From contig JAEUTZ010000026.1 in the NCBI GenBank assembly GCA_016787725.1, positions 31,037 through 95,036 of the forward strand: a stretch of 64,000 nucleotides of DNA, read 5' to 3'. Source of the DNA: Cyclobacteriaceae bacterium (lineage in GTDB: Bacteria; Bacteroidota; Bacteroidia; Cytophagales; Cyclobacteriaceae). Position numbers and translations under genes: made by a program. The notes below the pieces were generated by a model. It was given only the letters and a program-made list of their open reading frames with translations, was not told where the DNA came from and ran no database searches. Below, in pieces: positions 52,522 through 61,330 of the stretch. Numbering within the stretch: the stretch's first letter is position 1; each line of letters starts with the position of its first letter.

Positions 52522-53304
52522 ATGAAACAGGTTAAACTTTCGGCATTACTGGTAGCCAATCAGTTAGATCTGAAAGGAATTAAGACTTTTTTAGAGCTTA
52601 AGCCCATTGCCGACTCCTCCTCCGAACTTTTTTACTCCTTTGGATCGGATAAATACCAATATTATTTCAATTACGGGGTGGTTGTTTTTTCAGGACACAC
52701 CGATGAAGAAATTAAGCTGGCAATCGAAGCAATTCATTCGTTCTATCGAAATCCGTTGCCCTACTGGCTTCGCGATGACCATGAAATTACGGTGGAAAAC
52801 GGGGATATGAAGTTTGAATTTAACCGGGTAGTGGTTAATCGGCTCGATGCGAAGGTATACCGGATTGCCATGTTCAACATTGCGCAATCGGTGGCGCTGG
52901 ATCGGTATCATGAAATCACTGAGAATTTGCTGACGGAAATTCGCGGCTTCACAAATTATCTGGAAACTAACGGGAAACTGAAAATCAGCCGAAAAAATAT
53001 GCTCAAGTTTATTGGCAAGTCGTTAAATACCCAAAACGACATTGCTGATAACATTTACATTTTTGATGCCCCGGAATTGGTTTGGGATGATGAATTTCTG
53101 GATAAACTGCACCAAGGGTTGATGAAACACTTTGATCTCCGGGTGCGATTCAGTGAAATTGAATACACCATGCGCATCATTGAAGATAATCTGAGTGTGT
53201 TCCGTGAAATTTCACACCAGCGCGAAAGCAATACCCTTGAGTGGATCATCATCCTGTTGATTCTGGTAGAAGTATTCGACTTGTTTATTTCTCGGATTTT
53301 CTAG
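52522..53304 (+). CDS. RMD1/YagE (DUF155) family protein
   Basis: A 260-residue protein of the RMD1/DUF155 family, known in yeast mitochondria and in bacteria and of unclear function. The soluble body has the segments YYFNYGVVVFSGHTDEEIK and ALDRYHEITENLLTEIRGF, and a C-terminal hydrophobic anchor (LEWIIILLILVEVFDLFIS) ends the chain near residue 258. It would be held in the inner membrane with most of the protein in the cytoplasm. The start has no Shine-Dalgarno sequence and lies 7 bases after a -7 box. The gene precedes the HhH gene by 38 bases. Confidence 0.85.
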   Translation: MKQVKLSALLVANQLDLKGIKTFLELKPIADSSSELFYSFGSDKYQYYFNYGVVVFSGHTDEEIKLAIEAIHSFYRNPLPYWLRDDHEITVENGDMKFEFNRVVVNRLDAKVYRIAMFNIAQSVALDRYHEITENLLTEIRGFTNYLETNGKLKISRKNMLKFIGKSLNTQNDIADNIYIFDAPELVWDDEFLDKLHQGLMKHFDLRVRFSEIEYTMRIIEDNLSVFREISHQRESNTLEWIIILLILVEVFDLFISRIF

Positions 53305-53342
53305 CGGGTCTCTGAGCAGATTTTTTTAGTAAATTTCTATTC

Positions 53343-54245
53343 ATGAATCGCGTGAAGGCCTGGGTACGGTCATTCTTTAGTCTCTCCAGAAGAGAAACCA
53401 ATGCGTTTCTGATTCTCCTGCCGCTCATGCTGTTGGGTATTTTTATTATACCGGTTTACCAGGCTTGGCAGTCTCATCAGACGCACGATTTTAGCAGTGA
53501 AACAAAGGCCCTGGATAGTGCCCTCGCAAATTGGCGGTGGGCTGATGATGATAGTTTGGTTTCAGGTGATACACATGAGCTTTTTAATTTCAATCCAAAT
53601 TTCGCCTCGGTTCAGGAATTGGAGACTCTGGGATTTCCCAGCCCTCTGGCCAGGAGGATTGACAACTATCGGAGTAAGAGGGGTAAATTTTTTATAAAAT
53701 CTGACCTACTGAAAATCTATGGCCTGGATTCTTCGTTGTATGTGAAGCTATACCCTTACATTGAGTTGCCGGAGTCAAGAAATACTAAACGTGTAGCCAA
53801 CACCCTCGAAACAAAGCCGGAAATAAAGCCCCCAGTACGCACGAAGTTTGATTTAAATCAGGCCGATACAGCCCAACTCATTCGCCTTTACGGAATCGGA
53901 CCGACTCTTTCACAGCGAATTGTTAACTACCGCAATCGGCTGGGAGGTTTCACATCGATGGTCCAGTTGCATGAAGTTTACGGTTTGGATTCTGCCGTGG
54001 TTTCGGAACTTGAAAAGGCAAGTTTCATCACGGAAGAATTTCAACCAAAGAAAATTGCCATTAACGAGGCAACCGAAAAAGAATTGGCAGCTCATCCTTA
54101 CATTACCTACAATTTAGCGAAGGCTATTACCACGTACCGCTTCCAACATGGTAATTTTCAGTCCATCGAAGATTTAAAGAAAATAGCGCTGGTCAATGAA
54201 ACGTTCTATACGAAAATAAAATCCTACCTTACCCTAAATCATTAG
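53343..54245 (+). CDS. ComEA-like helix-hairpin-helix protein
   Basis: A 300-residue protein with an N-terminal membrane anchor (LILLPLMLLGIFIIPVYQAW, about residues 20-42) and a body of helix-hairpin-helix repeats. Four units are visible: NPNFASVQELETLGFPSPLA, then a region with LLKIYGLDSSLYVKLYPY, NQADTAQLIRLYGIGPTLSQ with IVNYRNRLGGF, and a last unit with NEATEKELAAHPYITYNLA. Such proteins bind DNA non-specifically; ComEA of competent bacteria is the best known. It is followed 1 base later by the large helicase gene, so both are probably co-transcribed and may act together on DNA, but competence genes are not seen in this window. Confidence 0.85.
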   Translation: MNRVKAWVRSFFSLSRRETNAFLILLPLMLLGIFIIPVYQAWQSHQTHDFSSETKALDSALANWRWADDDSLVSGDTHELFNFNPNFASVQELETLGFPSPLARRIDNYRSKRGKFFIKSDLLKIYGLDSSLYVKLYPYIELPESRNTKRVANTLETKPEIKPPVRTKFDLNQADTAQLIRLYGIGPTLSQRIVNYRNRLGGFTSMVQLHEVYGLDSAVVSELEKASFITEEFQPKKIAINEATEKELAAHPYITYNLAKAITTYRFQHGNFQSIEDLKKIALVNETFYTKIKSYLTLNH

Positions 54246-54246
54246 C

Positions 54247-57200
54247 GTGACCCGTACGGAGCAAACCAAAAAGCTGCTGACTACTTATCTGAGACGCCTT
54301 ACCAATCTCTCTGGTAATAACCGCTCTTTGTTCTTACCCAGACTTATTTCAGATCAATTCATCGATATACAGGAGCTAAGTCAATTAAATGGTGAAAATG
54401 CATTCTCGATCATCGAGGCACTCATTGCGGATAAATCCAAGAATCTATGTGCGGTGCTGGATGCCCGAATGGAAAGCAGCAATGAAACCAGCAAAAAACT
54501 GAAGCAGTTACAGCGGATTGATCAGCTTATTTTTGAAGAGCGAGGATCCAAGGATCTGCAGGTGGGCTGGCCAATCGTGCAGGGAAAGTTCATGGATGGA
54601 ACATTGGTTCGATGCCCGCTTCTGTTCTTTCCGGTCACCCTAACGGTTCGAAATAATCAATGGCACCTGGAACCGCGCGAAGAAGCCGGGCTTAGTTTTA
54701 ATAAGTCATTCTTATTGGCGTATGCATTTTACAATCAGGTTCAGGCAAGTGAAGAATTACTGGACGAAACATTTGAAGAGGTGGACCGCGAAAGCACATC
54801 TTTCCGTACCGCCCTCTATCAACTGCTTCAAAAAAATCAATTGGAAATCCATTTTAATCCAGATAACTACCGCGATGAGCTTACCCCTTTCGTCAACCTG
54901 AAGAAAGAAGAGTTTGCGGAAGGGTTGAAGAATGGAGAACTGAAATTATTTCCCAAGGCTGTTTTAGGAATTTTTCCTCAGGCCGGATCCAACCTGGTTC
55001 CGGATTACCTCCACTTACTAGAAGAAACAACCATCCAGGACTTAGAAGAGTTTTTTAAAGACCGGTCAATCGCAGAAAAAACAAACGCCCCTGCTTTCTT
55101 GCAGCAAGTAAAAGAAGAGCGTGTGTACAATGTCTTTCCGCAGGATATCTGGCAGGAAAATGCATTTAAAGCGGTCAAGCTAGGACACTCGCTCGTCATA
55201 CAAGGGCCTCCGGGCACTGGAAAATCGCAATTGATCTGTAACCTGATTGGTGATGCAATGTCCTCCGGGAAGCGGGTATTGGTAGTATGCCAAAAAAGAG
55301 CGGCCCTGGATGTGGTATTCAATCGTATGAAATCACGTCAACTGAACGACTACCTCGCCCTCGTTCATGATTTCAAGAATGATCGCAGAGAAATCTATGC
55401 CAAACTGTCCAGTCAAATTGAACGTGTTGAAGAGTACAAAGCCCGTAACATTAGCCTCGATTCCATTCAACTGGATCGCAAATTCCTGCAACTCAGTCAT
55501 CGGATCGACCAAATTGCCGAAGACCTAGAGGTTTTTAAGCAAACTCTGTTCGATGATTCAGAATGTGGACTTCCCATTAAAGAATTGTACTTACAATCGA
55601 GTCCCTCGGAGTCGATTATTAATTTGAAGCAGGAATTTCATGGATTTCGTTTTGATGCCATTCAGGACTTTTTGCGAAAACTGAATACGTATGTCCACTA
55701 TGCACAAAATTTTAAACGAGCTGATTATCCGTGGCGAGACAGACGATCATTCAAAAATTTTCAGGCAACCGATCAGGCTCAAATAAAAAAGGCTGTCCAG
55801 GAAGTCGCCAGTTTCTTTACCAACCTAACGGAAGCGCTAACCAAACACTTCTCCACCCGCCTGGATTGGGATCAATGTGAAGTCTTGATTGAGAAGGAAT
55901 CGCATATAAAGGAAATTAAAACGTTCATTCACAATCAAAGCACCTATTACTACTTCCAATGCATGGTGGCGGAGATGGATGACGAGACAAGTTCGTTGTG
56001 GCTCTCGAATGTTGAGAAAAACCTGATGAGTTGCTTTGATGGTGAAGGACCCGAGAGTTATTTGCCCAGTCACCAATTAGGCCAAATGCAAAAAGCATTA
56101 TATCGTTCCATGAAGGCCAGAAGGAGTTTGATTGGGCTGGTGCGGTGGGAGTTGTTCTCTAGAGATAAATTTTTGATTAAGCGGGTTCTGGTAGCCAACA
56201 ACCTGATCAGCAACAAGCAAGGATTTAAATTACTTGAGCGCAAGTTGGATAATCGCTTGAATCTGGAACACAATCTTTCTAAGCTGAAATCAAAAACCTG
56301 GCTAAAAAATGTGCCTGAAACCCTCGACCCAAAAGAATTTATTCAATGGTTTGCTAACCAACATTTTGCACTGGAAGCCAAACTCAATTTTAGTCAGGTT
56401 CGGGGGCTTAAAAATGTAATTGATCCGCTGACACTTACCCTCACTGAATTTCATGCAAAAGTGGATCATTTATATACCCTATTATCAACTTTAACCAAAA
56501 GTAAAAATTATTGGACAGAATTTCTGACGCATGCTCAGATTCAGGCAATCACACAGCAACCCTGGTTTGCTCAAAAATTAGTGGAGAGTCTCAAAGAGGA
56601 TTTTGATGCGCTATGTGAGTTTGATGCCCTGGAAGAGAGTCTTACCCCGGATGAAAAATCCATCGTCCACAAATTACACGAGCACACCGGGCAATGGGAT
56701 GAATATCAATTCAAGAGTTTGTTTTTAAACAGTTTGTACCTTTCCTGGATAGATCACCTTGAACTGAAGCACCCAGAATTACGCATGGTTTCATCCGGGA
56801 AAATGGCCTTGCTGGAAAATGAACTCCGCGAGTTACTGAACGAAAAACAAGCCATCAGTGAAGAAATCATCTTGTCAAGAGCACGGGAAAAGGTGATTGA
56901 TGATCTCAAGTTCAACCGGCTCAACAACCGCGTCACGTACCGCGACTTATTGCATCAGGTAAGCAAGAAGAAAAAGATTTGGCCCATCCGAAAATTAATC
57001 GCTGAGTTTGAGGAGGAGGTTTTTAAACTGATCCCCTGCTGGTTGGCCTCGCCCGAATCAGTTTCGGCCATTTTACCGATGAGGGAGTTATTTGATCTGG
57101 TCATCTTTGACGAAGCTTCTCAATGCTTTGCTGAACGAGGCATACCGGCATTGTACCGGGCTAAACAAGTAGTAATTGCCGGTGATGCCATGCAACTAAA

Positions 57201-58254
57201 ACCTGGCGATTATTATCAGACCCGTTGGCAAGAGGAGGATGAAGGTCATCCGGATTTGGAAATCGATTCCCTCCTGGACCTCAGCAGTCGCTACTTAATG
57301 AATGTTCAGCTAAAAGGACATTATCGCAGCAAAGCCCTGGAGTTGATTGACTTCTCAAATAAGCACTTCTATAAGGGTTCCTTACAATTACTACCCGATC
57401 TAACAGTTGTTAATGCTAATGAACCTTGCCTGGTGTACGAAAAAATTGATGGCCATTGGGAAAATCATACCAACCGGCAAGAGGCTACACATATTGCAGC
57501 ACTGGTTTCACAACTGCTCATGACCTCTCCCAATAAAGAAATTGGAATCGTTACTTTCAATGCCCCACAGCAATACCTGATCCTGGATGTGTTGGAAAGC
57601 ACCCTGGATGAAATACCAGAATCACTTTTTGTGAAAAATATTGAAAATGTGCAGGGCGATGAACGGGATATCATTATTTTTTCCATTGGCTATGCACCGG
57701 ATGAAAAAGGTATTGTTCATGCGCATTTCGGAAGCTTGAATATGGCGGGTGGAGAAAACCGGCTTAATGTAGCGGTTAGCAGGGCCCGCGAAAAGGTGAT
57801 CGTTGTTAGTAGCTTCACTCCCGACCAACTTCCCGTTGAAAATACGGTAAATGCCGGACCCAAATTACTAAAGGAATATCTTCAATTTGTGTTGGATACT
57901 TCACAGGGTACGTTTGCTCCCGTAATGAATTCCGCCAATGGTCGTAAGAGCCTTAATCTCTTAAAAGATAAAATCAAAAGCTGGGTTCAGCAGAAGTGGC
58001 CGGATTTTATACTGGAGGAACACAAACTCCCCTACTATGATCTCACGGTTCAAAAAGGAATCCGCACACTGGGTGCCATACTTACCGATGATTACTTCTA
58101 CCAACAAAGCCTGCATGCAAAAGCCGATCATGCGCTGACTCCACACTTGCTGGAATTGAAAAACTGGCCCTTCCTTCGCGTTTACAGTCGCAACTTTTGG
58201 CAAGACCCTGATAAGTTCTTCAATGAGATTGGAAAATTTATGAACCAGTCCTGA
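54247..58254 (+). CDS. Large SF1 helicase with DUF4011-like N terminus and degenerate nuclease-like C terminus
   Basis: A 1,335-residue protein with a GTG start at 54247, 1 base after the HhH gene. The N terminus (LTTYLRRLTNLSGNNRSLFL) resembles DUF4011. Walker A is GPPGTGKS (residues 320-327), and the second RecA-like half begins with VIFDEASQ (about 952-959) followed by VVIAGDAMQLKPGDYYQ. The motifs NVQGDERDIIIFSIGYA and LNVAVSRAREKVIVVS identify it as UPF1/DNA2-like SF1. The region between about 420 and 900 is a long helical insertion. The last 100 residues (from about 1238) resemble the Vsr-like MTES_1575 endonuclease (LKNWPFLRVYSRNFWQDPDKF) but the usual glutamate of IEC-D is replaced by a hydrophobic residue in GAILTDDY. 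It may process DNA in defence or repair; no other defence gene is near. Confidence 0.82.
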   Translation: MTRTEQTKKLLTTYLRRLTNLSGNNRSLFLPRLISDQFIDIQELSQLNGENAFSIIEALIADKSKNLCAVLDARMESSNETSKKLKQLQRIDQLIFEERGSKDLQVGWPIVQGKFMDGTLVRCPLLFFPVTLTVRNNQWHLEPREEAGLSFNKSFLLAYAFYNQVQASEELLDETFEEVDRESTSFRTALYQLLQKNQLEIHFNPDNYRDELTPFVNLKKEEFAEGLKNGELKLFPKAVLGIFPQAGSNLVPDYLHLLEETTIQDLEEFFKDRSIAEKTNAPAFLQQVKEERVYNVFPQDIWQENAFKAVKLGHSLVIQGPPGTGKSQLICNLIGDAMSSGKRVLVVCQKRAALDVVFNRMKSRQLNDYLALVHDFKNDRREIYAKLSSQIERVEEYKARNISLDSIQLDRKFLQLSHRIDQIAEDLEVFKQTLFDDSECGLPIKELYLQSSPSESIINLKQEFHGFRFDAIQDFLRKLNTYVHYAQNFKRADYPWRDRRSFKNFQATDQAQIKKAVQEVASFFTNLTEALTKHFSTRLDWDQCEVLIEKESHIKEIKTFIHNQSTYYYFQCMVAEMDDETSSLWLSNVEKNLMSCFDGEGPESYLPSHQLGQMQKALYRSMKARRSLIGLVRWELFSRDKFLIKRVLVANNLISNKQGFKLLERKLDNRLNLEHNLSKLKSKTWLKNVPETLDPKEFIQWFANQHFALEAKLNFSQVRGLKNVIDPLTLTLTEFHAKVDHLYTLLSTLTKSKNYWTEFLTHAQIQAITQQPWFAQKLVESLKEDFDALCEFDALEESLTPDEKSIVHKLHEHTGQWDEYQFKSLFLNSLYLSWIDHLELKHPELRMVSSGKMALLENELRELLNEKQAISEEIILSRAREKVIDDLKFNRLNNRVTYRDLLHQVSKKKKIWPIRKLIAEFEEEVFKLIPCWLASPESVSAILPMRELFDLVIFDEASQCFAERGIPALYRAKQVVIAGDAMQLKPGDYYQTRWQEEDEGHPDLEIDSLLDLSSRYLMNVQLKGHYRSKALELIDFSNKHFYKGSLQLLPDLTVVNANEPCLVYEKIDGHWENHTNRQEATHIAALVSQLLMTSPNKEIGIVTFNAPQQYLILDVLESTLDEIPESLFVKNIENVQGDERDIIIFSIGYAPDEKGIVHAHFGSLNMAGGENRLNVAVSRAREKVIVVSSFTPDQLPVENTVNAGPKLLKEYLQFVLDTSQGTFAPVMNSANGRKSLNLLKDKIKSWVQQKWPDFILEEHKLPYYDLTVQKGIRTLGAILTDDYFYQQSLHAKADHALTPHLLELKNWPFLRVYSRNFWQDPDKFFNEIGKFMNQS

Positions 58255-58259
58255 TTCAG

Positions 58260-59699
58260 TTAATCCCGGTAATTCAATGCCGGTGCACGATTTCCTAACA
58301 ACGACTCATACGTAAAGTCTGCACCCCTGCGTTCGCTGAACTCTTTCTTTGCTGCCTCGATTAATCCTGGATTTGAAAATGCATCCATCATCGAAAGCGC
58401 CAAGGCTTTGGAAGCGAGTATCATCCCTTTATACCCAATGCTGGTGCCACCCGCGGCAACGGCTTGCCAGCTGTGGGCAGCGGTGCCGGGTACCCAGGTA
58501 GCCGTGCTTAAACCCACGGTAGGCACGGTCCAACTTACATCTCCAACGTCAGTGGATCCACCCGATAGCAACGACATCGTACCAACAACATTCGTGGAGG
58601 AGAGCGGTGGAGGCGCAGTGGTAAATGTCTTTTGGATCTTTTCAGCAAAGGCAGTTTCCTCAGGATTGAGTACATAGCCACCCAAATACCGAAGATTGGC
58701 ATCAACCACTTTGGCAAGTGTTTCGTTCGGTAGCAATTCATACACTCCGCCTAATACTTCCCATTCCACCTTTGTATCGGTACCCAATGCCGCACCTTGG
58801 GCCGCCCGCGTTACACGCTCCCACATATCCTTCACCTCGGTTCGCTTAGGGTGACGTACGTAATAGTAAACTTCCGCAAAGGCAGGAACTACATTGGGTG
58901 CCTCGCCCCCGCGGGTGATTACATAATGAATTCGCGCTTGTGGAGTAATATGTTCACGCATCATGTTCACCATATCATTCATGGCCTCTACCCCGTCCAA
59001 GGCTGAACGGCCGCGCTCAGGCGAAACGGCAGCATGGGCAGCAATTCCGGTAAAGCGAAACTTCCCATTCTTATTGGCCAGAGAAGTACCAGCACTTGCA
59101 TTGTTCTGAGCACCCGGGTGCCAATGAAAAACAACATCCACATCCTTGAATAATCCTTCCCGTACCATGTAGACTTTACCAGAACCGCCCTCTTCAGCAG
59201 GCGTACCGTAGTAGCGAATGGTTCCGCTTCTATTGTTTGTGATCAACCAATTCTTTACAGCAATGGCTGCTGCTGCGGAAGCGGTTCCAAACAGATGATG
59301 TCCGCAAGCATGCCCAGCAGGTCTCCCTTCCACTGGTTTTACTTCCGGCACTGCATCTTGCGATACTCCTGGAAGGGCATCATATTCACCCAAGATGCCG
59401 ATTACCGGTTTACCTGATCCAAACGTGGCAACAAAAGCAGTAGGAATTCCAGCAACACCCGACTCCATTGTAAATCCAGCCTGCGCCAATGTTTCCTGTA
59501 ACAAGGCCGAACTCCTGGTTTCTTTATAACCCACTTCTGCAAATTCCCAAATCTTATGCGCAATGGTGGTGTATTTATCGTATTCTGAATCGATGGATTT
59601 TATGACTTCCTGTTTTGACTTCGCAGGATCCTGCTTGGCTTTTTGCGTCCAGCCTTTCAATGCCAGACACAGCAAGGCGATAAGAAATAGGTTCTTCAT
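58260..59699 (-). CDS. M20 family amidohydrolase, AbgB-like, secreted
   Basis: A 479-residue exported metallohydrolase similar to aminobenzoyl-glutamate hydrolase subunit B. A signal peptide ends KGWTQ. The metal site is visible: GEYDALPG, ACGHHLFGTASAAAAI and EEGGSGKVYM. A dimerisation domain follows (RGRSALDGVEAMNDMVNMM), and the protein ends with the catalytic region HSWQAVAAGG. It should cleave amide bonds of N-acylated amino acids or similar dipeptides in the periplasm. It converges on the helicase gene (5 bases between stops). The ammonium transporter gene lies upstream on the same strand, 71 bases away, but no terminator is evident. Confidence 0.9.
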   Translation of the reverse strand: MKNLFLIALLCLALKGWTQKAKQDPAKSKQEVIKSIDSEYDKYTTIAHKIWEFAEVGYKETRSSALLQETLAQAGFTMESGVAGIPTAFVATFGSGKPVIGILGEYDALPGVSQDAVPEVKPVEGRPAGHACGHHLFGTASAAAAIAVKNWLITNNRSGTIRYYGTPAEEGGSGKVYMVREGLFKDVDVVFHWHPGAQNNASAGTSLANKNGKFRFTGIAAHAAVSPERGRSALDGVEAMNDMVNMMREHITPQARIHYVITRGGEAPNVVPAFAEVYYYVRHPKRTEVKDMWERVTRAAQGAALGTDTKVEWEVLGGVYELLPNETLAKVVDANLRYLGGYVLNPEETAFAEKIQKTFTTAPPPLSSTNVVGTMSLLSGGSTDVGDVSWTVPTVGLSTATWVPGTAAHSWQAVAAGGTSIGYKGMILASKALALSMMDAFSNPGLIEAAKKEFSERRGADFTYESLLGNRAPALNYRD

Positions 59700-59770
59700 A
59701 GGGTTAGATTTAAAGCAAAAGTAAAACTTTCTGCGAAGGGCAGTTTTGAAATTTTACAAGTGGTTTTGTG

Positions 59771-61090
59771 TTACATAGCTCCTGCTTTTGCAGAGATTTT
59801 CATCGTCTCCGCATGCTGACTTAAATCTAATCCCAACTGTTCATCCTCTGGGGAAACGCGCATGCGTGTAATGAGTCCGGTGATTTTGAAAATAATATAA
59901 GAACCACCAAAGGTAAACACGCTTACAATCAGGAGGGCAAGCATATGGTATTTGAACGTATTTACTTCCCCGTAAATAAGGCCTACATCCTTTGCAAACA
60001 CGGCTGTCATTACCATCCCAACGATCCCGCCTACCCCATGGCAAGGAAATACGTCAAGGGTGTCATCCAGGGAAGTCTTCTGTTTGTAATACACTGCCAT
60101 GTTGCTGACCAGGGCGGCAACAAATCCAATAAATACACTTTGCCCCAAATTCACAAATCCTGCAGCCGGGGTAATCGCTACCAACCCAACAACGGCTCCG
60201 ATGCACGCGCCCATTGCGGAGATCTTACGTCCCACCAAGGCATCGAACATGACCCAGGTTATCATAGCCGAAGCAGAAGCCATGTTGGTAGTTGCAAACG
60301 CTTGTACTGCCAATCCATTGGCCGCCAGTGCCGATCCTGCATTAAAACCAAACCATCCAAACCAAAGCATCCCGGTTCCTAAAATGATAAAAGGTATGTT
60401 GGCCGGTTGATGTTGCTTCTCTTCGCGCTTGCCTAAAATATAAGCACCCGCCAGCGCGGCAAACCCGGCCGACATATGAACCACAGTACCTCCGGCAAAA
60501 TCAAGAACTCCCCACACACGCAAAAAACCTTCCGGGTGCCAGGTCCAGTGTGCCAGCGGACAATAAATCAATAATGAAAACAAACACATAAAGATCAGAT
60601 AGGATGTAAACTTTACGCGTTCGGCAAAACTGCCGGTAATTAAAGCCGGTGTAATGATGGCAAACTTGAGTTGAAACAGGGCAAAAAGTAAGAAGGGGAA
60701 TGTGGGCGAGAGATTTGGGTTCGGACTCAACCCAACATTCTTAAAGGCAAAGTAAGTAGTGGGGTTTCCAATAAATCCACCGATGCTATCACCAAAAGCA
60801 AGACTAAATCCCACCAGATACCACAATAGACTGATCACCCCCAGGGCAATAAAACTTTGCAGCATGGTTGAGATCACGTTTTTGAAACTAACCATACCCC
60901 CATAAAAGAAGGAAAGTCCGGGCGTCATAAATAAGACAAACGCGGTGGCCACGATCATCCAGGCCGTATCTGCTTTATCGATCGCAACGGTATGCTCTGT
61001 TACCGGATTACCTGCATTGAATAATACCAGCAGTTGAAGGATACTCAGGATTGCAAAAATTACAATCCAGCGGGTCTTTGGCTTGCTCAT
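59771..61090 (-). CDS. amt: Ammonium transporter
   Basis: A 439-residue ammonium channel counted from the ATG at 61090 (MSKPKTRWIVIFAILSILQL); an ATG at 61150 would add 20 residues without membrane character. Eleven hydrophobic segments follow. Key features are FMTPGLSFFYGGMVSFKNV, the WxxHPEG region (AHWTWHPEGFLRVWGVLDFA), GGTVVHMSAGFAAL with one of the twin pore histidines, and CHGVGGIVGMV with the other. No glnK gene lies next to it, unlike in most bacteria; it may be elsewhere or absent. A 14-bp palindrome is found upstream at 61178-61191. Confidence 0.95.
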   Translation of the reverse strand: MSKPKTRWIVIFAILSILQLLVLFNAGNPVTEHTVAIDKADTAWMIVATAFVLFMTPGLSFFYGGMVSFKNVISTMLQSFIALGVISLLWYLVGFSLAFGDSIGGFIGNPTTYFAFKNVGLSPNPNLSPTFPFLLFALFQLKFAIITPALITGSFAERVKFTSYLIFMCLFSLLIYCPLAHWTWHPEGFLRVWGVLDFAGGTVVHMSAGFAALAGAYILGKREEKQHQPANIPFIILGTGMLWFGWFGFNAGSALAANGLAVQAFATTNMASASAMITWVMFDALVGRKISAMGACIGAVVGLVAITPAAGFVNLGQSVFIGFVAALVSNMAVYYKQKTSLDDTLDVFPCHGVGGIVGMVMTAVFAKDVGLIYGEVNTFKYHMLALLIVSVFTFGGSYIIFKITGLITRMRVSPEDEQLGLDLSQHAETMKISAKAGAM

Positions 61091-61177
61091 GGGAGGTAGA
61101 TTTTCATCAAATTTGAATTTATTTGGATAAAATATTACCCACATTTTCAAATATTTTAATGAAATCGTTTTCGAAAG

Positions 61178-61191
61178 GGTAAATTTTTACC
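61178..61191. promoter_or_regulatory. Palindrome upstream of amt
   Basis: GGTAAA-TT-TTTACC, a perfect dyad, 88 bases upstream of the amt start. It is a possible operator for a nitrogen or other regulator, but could be chance in AT-rich DNA. No sigma-54 promoter was recognised. The rest of the 240-base gap to the amidohydrolase gene shows nothing else firm. Confidence 0.3.
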
Positions 61192-61330
61192 ATAAACATC
61201 CAATCAAAGCCATTTTTCTATCACTTTTCAACGTTAACTCAGGCACCGCTCATCGGCAAAAAAATAAGCCCTCTTTAAGGTTTTGTGGTGCCAACCATCA
61301 AAATGAATTACCTTCCAAAAAACTCGCCCC

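Noticed and set aside
54247-58254. Considered a full restriction or Zorya-like defence island around the helicase
   Set aside because: The neighbours are RMD1, an HhH protein and an M20 hydrolase; no methylase, other nuclease, ZorAB-like or retron component is present.
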